Source of the DNA: Saccharopolyspora_D taberi
Lineage (GTDB): Bacteria; Actinomycetota; Actinomycetes; Mycobacteriales; Pseudonocardiaceae
Length of the DNA: 64,000 nt
Direction: 5' to 3'
Assembly: GCF_039534165.1 (NCBI RefSeq)
Contig: NZ_BAAAUX010000005.1
Location: forward strand, 186,001 to 250,000
Program-made: the position numbers and the translations under genes
Notes under the pieces: generated by a model
Databases searched by the model: none
What the model saw: the letters and a program-made list of their open reading frames with translations, nothing else
What the model was told of the DNA's origin: nothing
Part shown: piece by piece, positions 42,628 to 52,109 of the stretch
Layout: the number at the start of each line of letters is the position of its first letter
Numbering within the stretch: position 1 is the first letter of the stretch

Positions 42628-43383
42628 GTGGGGGGAAAGCAGTCACGGACCCGGATCGTGGACCGGGGCCCGCTGATGGAGGCGCTCGGCGTCGAACTCG
42701 ACGCCGAGCTGCTCACCCTCGCCCTCACGCACCGCTCGTACGCCTACGAGAACGGTGGCCTGCCGCCGAACGAGCGGCTGGAGTTCCTCGGCGACGCGGT
42801 GCTGGGCCTGGTGATCACCGATCGGCTCTACAACGAGCACCCCGACCTGCCGGAGGGGCAGCTCGCGAAGCTGCGCGCCAGCGTGGTCAACATGCACGCG
42901 CTGGCCGGTGTCGCCCGCGCGCTGGGTGACGGCGGTCTCGGTGAGTACCTGCTGCTCGGACGCGGTGAAGAACTGACGGGTGGACGGGACAAGGCGAGCA
43001 TCCTCGCCGACGGTCTGGAGGCCGTGCTCGGCGCGATCTACCTCCAGCACGGCATCGACGTCGCCCGCACCGTGATCCACCACCTGTTCCAGCCGCTGCT
43101 GACCGAGGCCCCGCAGCGGGGCGCCGGTCTGGACTGGAAGACGAGCCTGCAGGAACTGACCGCTGCCGCCGCGCTCGGCGTGCCGGAGTACCGGGTCGAG
43201 GAGCAGGGCCCGGACCACCGCAAGGAGTTCAGCGCCTTCGTCGCGGTCGCGGGCGAGACGCTGGGCAAGGGCGACGGCCGGACCAAGAAGGAAGCCGAGC
43301 AGAAGGCCGCCGAGGCGGCCTGGCGCAGGCTGTCCGAGCAGGTCAAGCAGGCCGCGGAGGACAACGACGAGGGCTCGGCCTAA
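42628..43383 (+). CDS. rnc: Ribonuclease III
   Basis: RNase III cuts double-stranded RNA in rRNA and mRNA processing. The catalytic domain carries NERLEFLGDAVLG and LTHRSYAYENGGLPPNER. The C-terminal dsRNA-binding domain has KEFSAFVAVAGE and GRTKKEAEQKAAEAAWRRL. The start could be GTG 42628 (used, 251 aa) or GTG 42658 (241 aa, nearer the mycobacterial length). Neither has a clear ribosome site, so translation may be coupled to rpmF. mutM starts 5 nt after the stop codon. Confidence 0.95.
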   Translation: MGGKQSRTRIVDRGPLMEALGVELDAELLTLALTHRSYAYENGGLPPNERLEFLGDAVLGLVITDRLYNEHPDLPEGQLAKLRASVVNMHALAGVARALGDGGLGEYLLLGRGEELTGGRDKASILADGLEAVLGAIYLQHGIDVARTVIHHLFQPLLTEAPQRGAGLDWKTSLQELTAAAALGVPEYRVEEQGPDHRKEFSAFVAVAGETLGKGDGRTKKEAEQKAAEAAWRRLSEQVKQAAEDNDEGSA

Positions 43384-43388
43384 CCGGC

Positions 43389-44276
43389 GTGCCCGAGCTC
43401 CCCGAGGTCGAGGTCGTCCGGCGCGGAGTCGCCGAGCACGCCGTCGGCCGCACCGTTTCCAGGGTCGAGGTCCTGCACCCGCGTTCGGTCCGCAGGCACG
43501 TGCCCGGCCCGGACGACTTCGCCGCCCGCCTCGTCGGGCGCTGCCTGACCGCGGCCCGGCGCCGCGGCAAGTACCTGTGGGTGGAGCTGGGCGACGGTCC
43601 CGACGACGTCGCCGCCGGTGAGGCGATGCTCGCGCACCTGGGGATGAGCGGTCAGCTGCTGGTGCAGCCCGAGTACGCACCGGACGAGACGCACCTGCGG
43701 GTGCGGTTCCGGTTCGACGACGGCGGCCCGCAGCTGCGGTTCGTCGACCAGCGCACCTTCGGCGGGCTCAGCCTGACCGAGCTCGACGAGGTCGACGGCA
43801 TCGCGGTCCCCAAGCCGATCGCGCACATCGCGCCGGACCCGCTGGAGCGGGTGTTCGACCTCGAATCCGCGGTGGCCCGGATGCGCGCGAAGCGCACCGG
43901 CGTCAAGCGCGCGCTGCTCGACCAGACCCTGGTCTCCGGGGTCGGCAACATCTACGCCGACGAGGCGCTGTGGCGCGCGAAGCTGCACTGGGCGCGGCCG
44001 ACGGCGACGCTGACCCGGCCGCAGGTCCGCGCGTTGTTCGCGGCGACGGTCGAGGTCATGCAGGCCGCGCTGACCGCGGGCGGCACCTCGTTCGACGCGC
44101 TCTACGTCAACGTCAACGGCGAGTCCGGCTACTTCGACCGCTCGCTCGCGGTGTACGGGCAGGCGGGCGAGCCGTGCCCGAGGTGCGGCGCGACCGTGCG
44201 CCGGGACGCGTTCATGAACCGCTCGTCCTACAGCTGCCCGGTCTGCCAGCCCAGGCCGCGCAAGCCGCACTGGTGA
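43389..44276 (+). CDS. mutM: Formamidopyrimidine-DNA glycosylase
   Basis: MutM (Fpg) excises 8-oxoguanine. The 295-aa protein begins PELPEVE after the initiator, with the catalytic Pro and Glu. It has KRTGVKRALLDQTLVSGVGN before the active helix (NIYADEALWR) and a C-terminal zinc finger (CPRCG and CPVCQ). It belongs to the DUF177-rpmF-rnc operon, an order shared with mycobacteria. Together with mutT1 it forms the oxidised-guanine defence. Confidence 0.96.
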   Translation: MPELPEVEVVRRGVAEHAVGRTVSRVEVLHPRSVRRHVPGPDDFAARLVGRCLTAARRRGKYLWVELGDGPDDVAAGEAMLAHLGMSGQLLVQPEYAPDETHLRVRFRFDDGGPQLRFVDQRTFGGLSLTELDEVDGIAVPKPIAHIAPDPLERVFDLESAVARMRAKRTGVKRALLDQTLVSGVGNIYADEALWRAKLHWARPTATLTRPQVRALFAATVEVMQAALTAGGTSFDALYVNVNGESGYFDRSLAVYGQAGEPCPRCGATVRRDAFMNRSSYSCPVCQPRPRKPHW

Positions 44277-44415
44277 TCCGCTGCGTTTGATTTCCCGGGG
44301 TTTGATCCGCTGGTTTTGATTCCCAGGAATTTCCCATTTTCCGCCCACGGTACTCGCACCTCGATCCGGCTTGATGGGTTCCGACCCAGGAGGCCGGAAA
44401 GCGAGGTGGTCAGGG

Positions 44416-45654
44416 ATGGACGTCCTGCCGAGGGTGTCCGCGCGGCGGGAACCGGTGGTGACGGCGACCGTCGACGTGGTGATCCCGGTGTTCAACGAGG
44501 AGCGCTCGTTGCCCGGGTGCCTGGAGGTGCTGCGGGAGCACCTGCGCGCGCACTTCCCGTTCGACTGGTCGATCACGGTGGTCGACAACGCCAGCACCGA
44601 CGGCACGCTGCGCGTCGCGCACGAGCTGGCCGAGTCGATCGACCGGGTCCGGGTGCTGCACCTGGACCGCAAGGGCCGCGGGCTCGCGCTGCGCACCGCG
44701 TGGGGGTACAGCGACGCAGACGTGGTCGTCTACATGGACGTCGACCTGTCGACGGGCCTCGACGCGCTGCTGCCGCTGGTCGCACCGCTGGTCAACGGGC
44801 ACTCCGACCTGGCGGTGGGGTCCCGGCTGGCGCCGGGTTCCCGGACCGTGCGGGGCGGCAAGCGGGAGCTGATCTCCCGCGGCTACAACCGGATCGTCCG
44901 CTGGACCCACGGTTCGCGGATCTCCGACGCGCAGTGCGGCTTCAAGGCCGCGCGCACCGACGTTGTGCGCCCGCTGCTCGCGCACGTGCGTGACGACAGC
45001 TGGTTCTTCGACACCGAACTGCTTCTGCTGGCCGAGCACAACGGGCTTCGGGTGCACGAGGTCCCGGTGGACTGGGTGGAGGACGTCGACACCCGCGTCA
45101 ACGTCGTGCGGACCGCCAGGGACGACATCGCCGGCCTGGTCCGGGTGGCGCGGGCGAAGCTGACCGGTGCGGCGACCGTGCCCGGCCTGCCCGCCCGGCC
45201 TGCTCCGCGCGCCGCGCATCCGCAGGCGGTGCTGGCCAGGCCGGAGACCGGGCTGCTGTGGCAGCTGGTGTCGTTCGGCCTGATCGGTGCTGTGTCCACT
45301 GTGGTCACAACTGCCCTGTACGCGGTGCTGCGGACGTGGTGGCCGCCGCTGCTGGCGAACCTGGTCGCGCTCGTCGCGACGACGTTGTGGAACACCGAGG
45401 CCAACCGGCGGCTGACCTTCCTGGACCGCTCGGGGCCGTCGAAGCGGGTCCAGCTGCAAGGGCTGATCGTCTTCGCCGTCTACTACGCCGTCACGTCCGG
45501 GGCGCTGCTCTGGCTGCAGGCCTGGCAGCCGGATTCTCCGCGCTGGCTGGAGATCGTGGTGCTCGTCGCGTCGTCGATCGCCGGGACGGCGCTGCGCTTC
45601 GCCCTGCTCCGCTCGTGGGTCTTCCGGCCCGCCACCGACGAAGGAAAATCATGA
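44416..45654 (+). CDS. GT2 glycosyltransferase fused to a GtrA-like membrane domain
   Basis: The start at ATG 44416 gives 412 aa. Residues about 20-245 are a GT-A transferase of the dolichyl-phosphate sugar synthase type (VDVVIPVFNEERSLPGCLEV, metal motif MDVDLSTGLDAL). After a Pro/Ala linker, about 285-405 is a GtrA domain with four helices (LVSFGLIGAVSTVVTTALYA). Such fusions make and flip polyprenyl-phosphate sugar. The next gene, a GT39 transferase, overlaps by 4 nt and likely uses that donor. Confidence 0.88.
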   Translation: MDVLPRVSARREPVVTATVDVVIPVFNEERSLPGCLEVLREHLRAHFPFDWSITVVDNASTDGTLRVAHELAESIDRVRVLHLDRKGRGLALRTAWGYSDADVVVYMDVDLSTGLDALLPLVAPLVNGHSDLAVGSRLAPGSRTVRGGKRELISRGYNRIVRWTHGSRISDAQCGFKAARTDVVRPLLAHVRDDSWFFDTELLLLAEHNGLRVHEVPVDWVEDVDTRVNVVRTARDDIAGLVRVARAKLTGAATVPGLPARPAPRAAHPQAVLARPETGLLWQLVSFGLIGAVSTVVTTALYAVLRTWWPPLLANLVALVATTLWNTEANRRLTFLDRSGPSKRVQLQGLIVFAVYYAVTSGALLWLQAWQPDSPRWLEIVVLVASSIAGTALRFALLRSWVFRPATDEGKS

Positions 45655-47648
45655 CGAAACGTTGGCCGCTGGCCGCGATCTGCGGTCTGGCCGCACTGCT
45701 CTACGGCTGGGCGATCGGCGGAACCTGGGGGAACTCGTACTACACCGCCGCGGTGAAGTCGATGTCGCGCAGCTTCGAGAACTTCTTCTTCGGCGCCTTC
45801 GACCCGGCGGGCGTGATCACCGTCGACAAGCCGCCGATGGCGTTGTGGGTGCAGGTCGTGTCGGTGAAGCTGTTCGGCTTCAACCAGTTCGCCGTGCTGT
45901 TCCCGCAGGCGCTGGCCGGGGTGGCGGCGGTTTTCCTGCTGCACCGGACCGTGCGCAGGTGGGCGGGCGAGCACGCGGCGCTGCTGGCCGCGCTGATCAT
46001 GGCGCTCACCCCGATCACGGTGGTGATCAACCGGGACAACAACCCCGACACCCTGCTGGTCCTGCTGGTGGTCGCGGCGGCGTACGCGGTGACCAGGGCG
46101 ATGGAGGCCGAGCGCGCGACCGGATGGCTCGCGCTGGCGGCGTTCCTGATCGGCTGCGGCTTCCTGACGAAGATGTTGCAGGCGTGGATGGTTCTTCCCG
46201 CGTTCGTGGCGGCGTACCTGGCCGGGCGGCGGGATTCCTGGGGACGGCGGCTGGTCGACCTCGCCGTCGCGGCGGGCGTGCTGCTCGTCAGCTCGTTCTG
46301 GTGGGTGGTCGCGACGGCGTTGTGGCCGTCGCCGAAACCGTTCATCGGCGGCAGCGCCGACGGTTCCGCGTGGGATCTCGTGTTCGGCTACAACGGTTTC
46401 GGCCGGATCCTGGGCGGCGAGGGCAACGGCGGCATGCCCGGTGGTGGCGGCGGGTTCTCCGGGGAATCCGGGGTTCTGCGGCTGTTCAACGACCAGCTCG
46501 GCGGACAGATCAGCTGGTTGCTGCCGTTGTGCGCGCTGGTGCTGGTCGCGGCCGTTCGGCGGGACGGGCTCGGCGGCTGGGTGCTGTGGGGCGGCTGGCT
46601 GGTCGTCGTCGGGGTGATGTTCAGCTTCGCCCAGGGCACGATGCACCCGTACTACACGACGATGCTCGCGCCCGCGGTCAGCGCGGTCGCCGCGGCGGGG
46701 CTGGTGCGCTTCTGGCGCTGGTACCGGGAATCCGAGGGCTGGAGGTGGGTCCTGCTCCCGGTCGCCGTCGTGGTGACGGTGGCGTGGGCGTTCGCCCTCG
46801 TCGCCCGCGATCTGACCTGGCACGCGTGGATCGGTTACGGCGCGGTGGCCCTGGCCGTCCTCGGGGTCGGCGCGCTGCTGCTCGGGCGGCGGTGGAAGGT
46901 GCTCATGCGGTCCGGTCTGGCGCTGGGGCTCGCGGCGGTGCTGGCCGTGCCCGGCGGGTGGGCCGCGATGGGCGCGGTCACGGCGCAGACCGGGATGGGC
47001 GGGGGGAACCCGACCGCCGGACCGCAGAGCAGCCAGCGCATGGCCGGCCGGCCGGTGGAGATGGGCTCACCGCCCGGCGGCGAGGGGCAGTTCGGCCCGG
47101 GCGGGTCGGATCAGTCCGGCCCGGGCGATGGGGATCAGTCCGGCCCCGGCGCGGGGCAGTTCGGTCCGGGTGGCGGGGATCAGCTCGGCCCGGGCGATGG
47201 GGATCAGTCCGGCCCCGGCGCGGATCAGCTCGGTCCGGGTGGCGGGGATCAGCCCGGCCCAGGTGGCCTGGTTCTGTTCGGCCCGGGCGGTCCGGGCCAG
47301 TTCGGCGCGCAGCAGCGGGAAGTCCTGGACCGCGTGGTCGCCGAGGCCGGTGATCGCCGGATCCCGCTGGCGGTCGAGGGCGGCGCGATGGTCGCGTCCT
47401 CCTACCTGATCAACTCCGACGTGACCGTCGTCGGCATGGGCGGTTTCACCGGCAGCGACGACGCTCCCTCGGTGCGGCAGCTCACCGAGTGGAAGCAGGC
47501 CGGTGAGCTGGGGTTCGTCCTGCTCGGCAACGGTCCGGGCCGGATGCCCGGCCGCGGTGGCGAGAGCAGCCTGCGGGAGGCGTGGGTGAAGCAGAACTGC
47601 ACGCAGGCCGGTGACCAGCTGTACTCCTGCATGGAGACCGGAGGATGA
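45651..47648 (+). CDS. GT39-family (PMT/ArnT-like) membrane glycosyltransferase with Gly/Pro/Asp/Gln repeats
   Basis: The 665-aa protein opens with WPLAAICGLAALLYGWAIGG and the GT-C catalytic loop (NSYYTAAVKSMSRSFENFFF, FGAFDPAGVITVDKPPMAL). It has about eleven membrane helices to residue 445. Residues about 480-545 are tandem G-D-Q-x-G-P-G repeats, followed by a soluble domain (about 550-665) with two late cysteines. AAGGAAAA precedes the start. Overlaps on both sides tie it to the GT2 gene and to the response regulator, implying a lipid-linked sugar transfer system under its own two-component control. Confidence 0.87.
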   Translation: MTKRWPLAAICGLAALLYGWAIGGTWGNSYYTAAVKSMSRSFENFFFGAFDPAGVITVDKPPMALWVQVVSVKLFGFNQFAVLFPQALAGVAAVFLLHRTVRRWAGEHAALLAALIMALTPITVVINRDNNPDTLLVLLVVAAAYAVTRAMEAERATGWLALAAFLIGCGFLTKMLQAWMVLPAFVAAYLAGRRDSWGRRLVDLAVAAGVLLVSSFWWVVATALWPSPKPFIGGSADGSAWDLVFGYNGFGRILGGEGNGGMPGGGGGFSGESGVLRLFNDQLGGQISWLLPLCALVLVAAVRRDGLGGWVLWGGWLVVVGVMFSFAQGTMHPYYTTMLAPAVSAVAAAGLVRFWRWYRESEGWRWVLLPVAVVVTVAWAFALVARDLTWHAWIGYGAVALAVLGVGALLLGRRWKVLMRSGLALGLAAVLAVPGGWAAMGAVTAQTGMGGGNPTAGPQSSQRMAGRPVEMGSPPGGEGQFGPGGSDQSGPGDGDQSGPGAGQFGPGGGDQLGPGDGDQSGPGADQLGPGGGDQPGPGGLVLFGPGGPGQFGAQQREVLDRVVAEAGDRRIPLAVEGGAMVASSYLINSDVTVVGMGGFTGSDDAPSVRQLTEWKQAGELGFVLLGNGPGRMPGRGGESSLREAWVKQNCTQAGDQLYSCMETGG

Positions 47649-48358
47649 GAGATCCTGGTCAGGTGCCGGAATCCAAGGTGCTGGTCGTCGACGACGAGCC
47701 CAACATCCTCGAACTGCTCACCGCCGCGCTGCGGCTGAGCGGCTTCGAGGTGCGCGGCGCGGCGACCGGCGGGGAAGCGCTGCGCGCGGCGGCGGAGTTC
47801 CACCCGGACATCGTCGTGCTCGACGTGATGCTGCCCGACCAGGACGGGTTCGCGGTGGCGCGGCGGCTCCGCGAGGACGGCGACTGGGTGCCGGTGCTGT
47901 TCCTGACGGCCCGCGACGCGGTGGAGGACCGCATCGCGGGCCTGACCGCGGGCGGCGACGACTACGTCACCAAGCCGTTCAGCCTCGACGAGGTCGTGCT
48001 GCGGCTGCGGGCGATCCTGCGCCGGGTCCGGCCGGTGCCCGAGCCGGACTCGCTGCTGCGCTACCACGACCTGGAGCTGGACGAGGACAGCTACGAGGTG
48101 CGCCGGGGCGGGCGACTGGTCGGGCTGTCGCCGACCGAGTTCAAGCTGCTGCGGTACCTGCTGATCAACGCCGAGAAGGTGGTCAGCCGCGGGCAGATCC
48201 TGGACCGGGTGTGGAACTACGAGTTCGGCGGCGACACCCGGATCGTCGAGTCCTACATCAGCTACCTGCGCCGCAAGATCGACGTGACCGCGCCGCCGCT
48301 GATCCACACCATCCGCGGTGTCGGCTACGTGCTGCGGATGCCGAGGGACGCGGGGTGA
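47645..48358 (+). CDS. OmpR/PhoB-type response regulator
   Basis: The 237-aa protein has a receiver domain (about 11-125; VLVVDDEPNILELL, phospho-acceptor Asp60 in VVLDVMLPDQDG, conserved Lys in VTKPFS). A winged-helix output domain follows (about 145-235; LSPTEFKLLRYLLINAEKVV, ending TIRGVGYVLR). It overlaps the GT39 gene by 4 nt and the kinase by 4 nt. Confidence 0.95.
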   Translation: MRDPGQVPESKVLVVDDEPNILELLTAALRLSGFEVRGAATGGEALRAAAEFHPDIVVLDVMLPDQDGFAVARRLREDGDWVPVLFLTARDAVEDRIAGLTAGGDDYVTKPFSLDEVVLRLRAILRRVRPVPEPDSLLRYHDLELDEDSYEVRRGGRLVGLSPTEFKLLRYLLINAEKVVSRGQILDRVWNYEFGGDTRIVESYISYLRRKIDVTAPPLIHTIRGVGYVLRMPRDAG

Positions 48359-49770
48359 GGCCCCGCACGCTGCGCGGGCGGCTGCTGCTGGTGCTGCTCG
48401 CGGTGACCGTCGCGGGCCTGGTGGTCATGGGGATCACCAGCGTCGCGCTGCTGGAGCGGTCGCTGGTCGCCCGGACCGACGACAAGCTGGCGGACCTGGC
48501 GAGGCCGTGGATCGAAGGACTCAGGCCGCCGCCGGAACCGCCGTTCCCGGCGCCGCCGCCGCACGAACTGCCGACCGACTTCCGCGTGACGTTCTTCGAC
48601 TTCCGGGGGGCGCCGACCGGCGGGATGCTCGGCCAGTCCGAAGGGGACACCAGCGGGCCGCTGCTGCGCGACCCCGGCCCGGCGCTGGGGACGGTGCCGG
48701 ACCGGGCGGGCGGCGCGGACTGGCGGGTCCGGACGCTGCACCTGCCGGACGGGCGCACGATCGTCCTGGCGCTGTCGCTGCGCAGCGTGGACACGGCGGT
48801 CCGGGAGCTGATGACGATCGAGCTGGTGGTCGGCGCGGTGGTGCTGGCCGTGCTGGTCGGGACGGCCGCCGTCACGGTGCGGCTGGGACTGCGCCCGCTC
48901 ACCCGGATCGAGGACACCGCGGACGCGATCGCCGCGGGCGAGCTGGACCGGCGGGTCCCGGACGAGGACCCGCGCACGGAGGCGGGCAGGCTCGGGCTCG
49001 CGCTGAACACGATGCTGGGCAGGCTCGCGGCGGCGATGCGCGAACGGGAGCGCTCCGAGCAGCGGATGCGCAGCTTCGTCGCCGACGCCTCGCACGAGCT
49101 GCGCACGCCGCTGACCTCCATCCGCGGCTTCGCGGAGCTGTACCGGCGCAGCGACCGGCACCCCGAGGAGGACGTCCGCCGGATGATGGCGCGCATCGAG
49201 GCGGAGTCGGCGCGGATGGGCTCGCTGGTCGAGGACCTGCTGCTGCTCGCGCGCCTGGACCGGGAACGCACCGTCGACCTGACCGAAGTGGACCTGGTGC
49301 CGCTGGTGCACGACGTCGTCCACGACGCGGCGGTGCGCGATCCGGGGCGGGCGGTGGAGTTCGACGCGCCGGACCGCGCGGTCCGGGTGCTGGGCGACGG
49401 GCCGCGTCTGCGGCAGGTCCTGACGAACCTGGTCACGAATGCCTTGGTGCACACCGAACCCGGGACTCCGGTGACGATCAGCGTCGGCTGGGGCGCGGTG
49501 TCGTCCGACGTCCTGGCCGCCGCGGGCGCGTCGGTGGCGGAGGGGACGCGCATGGGTTCCGTGGAGGTCGCCGACTCCGGCCCGGGCATCGCGCGCGAGG
49601 AGGCGCACCGGGTGTTCGACCGCTTCTACCGGGCGCGCGACCGGCCCGGCGGCAGCGGGCTGGGGCTGGCGATCACCGCGGCGATCGCCGAGGCGCACAA
49701 CGGGCGGGTGGAGCTGACCGCGAACCCGGCGGGCGGCAGCACTTTCCGGCTGCTCATCCCGCCGGGCTGA
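48355..49770 (+). CDS. Sensor histidine kinase
   Basis: The 471-aa protein starts at GTG 48355, overlapping the regulator stop codon. Order: transmembrane helix 1 (about 9-30), a Pro-rich extracytoplasmic sensor region (about 50-145), helix 2 (about 150-175), HAMP (to about 228), HisKA with His247 in DASHELRTPLTSIRGF, and HATPase motifs (LTNLVTNALVHTEPG, DSGPGIAREE, GGSGLGLAITAAI). The signal is unknown. Context suggests it controls the upstream sugar-transfer genes. Confidence 0.94.
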   Translation: MRPRTLRGRLLLVLLAVTVAGLVVMGITSVALLERSLVARTDDKLADLARPWIEGLRPPPEPPFPAPPPHELPTDFRVTFFDFRGAPTGGMLGQSEGDTSGPLLRDPGPALGTVPDRAGGADWRVRTLHLPDGRTIVLALSLRSVDTAVRELMTIELVVGAVVLAVLVGTAAVTVRLGLRPLTRIEDTADAIAAGELDRRVPDEDPRTEAGRLGLALNTMLGRLAAAMRERERSEQRMRSFVADASHELRTPLTSIRGFAELYRRSDRHPEEDVRRMMARIEAESARMGSLVEDLLLLARLDRERTVDLTEVDLVPLVHDVVHDAAVRDPGRAVEFDAPDRAVRVLGDGPRLRQVLTNLVTNALVHTEPGTPVTISVGWGAVSSDVLAAAGASVAEGTRMGSVEVADSGPGIAREEAHRVFDRFYRARDRPGGSGLGLAITAAIAEAHNGRVELTANPAGGSTFRLLIPPG

Positions 49771-49810
49771 CCCGAATTTCCCTTGCGGGGCGGGGGAAGC
49801 AACTATCGTC

Positions 49811-49994
49811 CTCAAGCGGCGCAGCCGCTGAGCCCACGCACGCAACCGGCACCGCCGCGGGTTCCCAGGTGTTCGCTGGCAAGGACAGCTTTTTCCGTCG
49901 TATTGGACTTCCGAAGCGGCAGGATCGCTTCGGTACCGCAGCCAGCGGACGCCTGAGGTTCCGCCAAGCGACCACCCACGCAGGGCGGGCTCAC
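49811..49994 (-). repeat. Mosaic intergenic repeat, copy B, on the asnB stop codon
   Basis: Read on the minus strand, 49965-49811 aligns with copy A (18680-18825) almost throughout. The difference is that B has the CCGAAGCG..CGCTTCGG hairpin of copy D where A has its own stem-loop, a net 9 bases. A GTG at 49994 overlaps the asnB stop codon (GTGA) and opens a 60-codon frame ending at 49812. The shared frame includes AEPQA, AGCG, SNTTEKAVLASE, TRGGAGC and GLSGCAA with the same stop position as copy A. Confidence 0.87.
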
Positions 49995-51826
49995 ACCTTC
50001 AACGTCGGCTTGTGCACGTCGAACCACACGGACACGTCGAGCAGCCGCTCCATGAAGTACCGGACCCCGGTGTTCACGGCCTCCGGCCCGATGTCCATCA
50101 CCTGCTGCAACGCGCCCGCGTCGAGCACCGACAGCGCCGGGTCCTGCGCGCGCACCAGCTCGGCGGCCTGGTCGAACAGCTTCCTGCCGTACGCCGGGTC
50201 CTGTGTGGACGGATACGGGCTCTTCACCCGCTCCACCACCGACCTCGGCAGGGTGTCGGCGGCGGCGTGCCGCAGCAGGCTCTTCTCCCTGCCGTCGAAG
50301 GTCTTGAGCGCCCACGGGGCGTTGAAGACGTACTCCACCAGCCGGTGGTCGCAGAACGGCACCCGGACCTCCAGGCCCACCGCCATGCTCATCCGGTCCT
50401 TGCGGTCGAGCAGGGTCCGCACGAACCGGGTCAGGTGCAGGTGGCTCATGACCCGCATCCGGCGCTCGAAGTCGCCCTCGCCGGGCAGCTGGGGCACCCC
50501 GGCCAGCGCGGTCTCGTAGCTGTCGGCCACGAACCGGTCGACGTCCAGGGCGGACCGCAGCTCGGGCGAGAGCATGTCGGCGACCGACCCGCCCTGGCCG
50601 CGGGCGTTGGCCAGCCACGGGAAGGTGTGCGCCTGCTGCACCTCCGGGTCGTGGAACCAGCGGTAGCCGCCGAAGACCTCGTCGGCCGACTCGCCGGACA
50701 GCGCGACCGTCGAGTGCTCGCGGATGGCCTTGAACAGCAGGTAGAGCGACTGGTCCATGTCCCCCAGGCCCACCGGCACGTCCCGGGCGGTGACCGCGGC
50801 CCGGCGCACGGCGGGGTCGGCCAGCGTCGTGGGGTCGAGCACGATGTCCTGGTGCAGCGACCCGACGTGCTGGGCGACGTCGTGGACGTACGGGCCGTCC
50901 GGGGTGTCGCGCAGCGGATCGGGCACGAAGTTCTCGGTCTGGCCGAGGAAATCCACCGAGAAGCTGCGGACCTTCTCGCCGGCCCGGCCGAGCTGCTGGC
51001 CGGCGAGCGCGGTGATGGCGCTGGAGTCGAGGCCGCCGGAGAGCAGCACGCAGCGCGGCACGTCGGAGATCAGCTGCCGGGCGACGATGTCGTCGAGCAG
51101 CTCCCGGACCCGGGCGACGGTGGTCTCCCGGTCGTCGGTGTGCTCGGCGGCCTCCAGCTGCCAGTAGGTGTGCTCGCGCAGCCCGCCGCGGTCGACGGTC
51201 ACGATCGTGCCCGGAACGACCTCGCGCATCCCCGCCCACACTGCCTGGCCGGGGGTCTTGGTCATGGCGAACATCTCGCGCAGCCCGTCGGCGTCGACGA
51301 CCTTCTCGGCCAGCGGGTTGGCCAGGATCGCCTTGGGCTCGGAGCCGAACAGGACCCCGTGCTCGGTGGGGTAGTAGTACAGCGGCTTGACGCCCATCCG
51401 GTCGCGGACGAGCAGCAGCTGCTCGGTGCGGGAGTCCCAGACGGCGAAGGCGTACATGCCGTTGAGGTGTTCGGCGACCGCCGGGCCCCACTCCAGGTAG
51501 CCCTGCAGGACCACCTCGGTGTCGCTGTCGGTGTCGAACTTCCGGCCGCGGCGGCGCAGTTCGTCGCGCAGCTCGGTGAAGTTGTACGCCTCACCGCTGT
51601 AGACCATCGCCACCGGGCCGTCCGGGGTGTCGGCCGCCATCGGCTGCGCGCCGCCGGGCAGGTCGATGATCGCCAGCCTCCGGTGGCCGAGCGCGGCGCG
51701 CGGCCGCACCCAGGTCCCGGCCGCGTCCGGTCCCCGGCAGGCCATGGTGTGGCACATCGCGTCGATGACGGGCTGTTCGCGGGTGAGATCGCGCTGGAAG
51801 TCGATCCAGCCGGAGATTCCGCACAT
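49991..51826 (-). CDS. asnB: Asparagine synthetase (glutamine-hydrolysing), AsnB-type
   Basis: The 611-aa protein starts MCGISGWIDF, with the Cys nucleophile of the class II amidotransferase domain at residue 2. A C-terminal ATP-binding synthetase domain follows with the PP-loop LLSGGLDSSAITALAG and SGESADEVFGGYRWFHDPEV. It makes asparagine from aspartate and glutamine nitrogen, or amidates another carboxylate. GGAG lies 8 nt before the ATG. The upstream AT-rich region has an inverted repeat and the gene end carries repeat copy B. Confidence 0.93.
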   Translation of the reverse strand: MCGISGWIDFQRDLTREQPVIDAMCHTMACRGPDAAGTWVRPRAALGHRRLAIIDLPGGAQPMAADTPDGPVAMVYSGEAYNFTELRDELRRRGRKFDTDSDTEVVLQGYLEWGPAVAEHLNGMYAFAVWDSRTEQLLLVRDRMGVKPLYYYPTEHGVLFGSEPKAILANPLAEKVVDADGLREMFAMTKTPGQAVWAGMREVVPGTIVTVDRGGLREHTYWQLEAAEHTDDRETTVARVRELLDDIVARQLISDVPRCVLLSGGLDSSAITALAGQQLGRAGEKVRSFSVDFLGQTENFVPDPLRDTPDGPYVHDVAQHVGSLHQDIVLDPTTLADPAVRRAAVTARDVPVGLGDMDQSLYLLFKAIREHSTVALSGESADEVFGGYRWFHDPEVQQAHTFPWLANARGQGGSVADMLSPELRSALDVDRFVADSYETALAGVPQLPGEGDFERRMRVMSHLHLTRFVRTLLDRKDRMSMAVGLEVRVPFCDHRLVEYVFNAPWALKTFDGREKSLLRHAAADTLPRSVVERVKSPYPSTQDPAYGRKLFDQAAELVRAQDPALSVLDAGALQQVMDIGPEAVNTGVRYFMERLLDVSVWFDVHKPTLKV

Positions 51827-51870
51827 GAGGGCTCCGATTTCGGTGGGTTCGACCAGATGCCATTTCATTA

Positions 51871-51892
51871 GCAACGTTAACTAGATTGTTGC
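51871..51892. promoter_or_regulatory. Inverted repeat in the asnB upstream region
   Basis: GCAAC (51871-51875) and GTTGC (51888-51892) flank an AT-rich 12-bp centre (GTTAACTAGATT), about 45 bp before the asnB start. It could be an operator at the promoter. The rest of 51893-52109 shows no gene on either strand. Confidence 0.4.
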
Positions 51893-52109
51893 ATGCTGGA
51901 AACCTTGTAACGGAGTGAAGTCGCCCACTCGCATTCCGCTCATATGCCGCGAGCCCGGCGAAAACGGCGCGTAAGCAACGCGTCAAAGCCCTGATCGGGG
52001 GCGTCAAGGAGCTGTCATGCCCGGTTCCGGCCGGGTTTTCGGCGACAACACTCGGAACGGCCGCCGGACCCGGCGGCGTGTCCTTCGTTCGAGTTAGGGG
52101 TGCACCGCG

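Noticed and set aside
44277..44415. Short TTTGAT-containing repeats after mutM
   Set aside because: The recurrence (TTTGATTTCCC, TTTGATCC, TTTTGATTCCC) is short and imperfect and shows no structure. It may only be chance in a 139-bp gap.
51893..52109. ydaO (cyclic-di-AMP) riboswitch before the kdp operon
   Set aside because: I could not find the conserved ydaO core or its long-range pairing. The region is simple and short.
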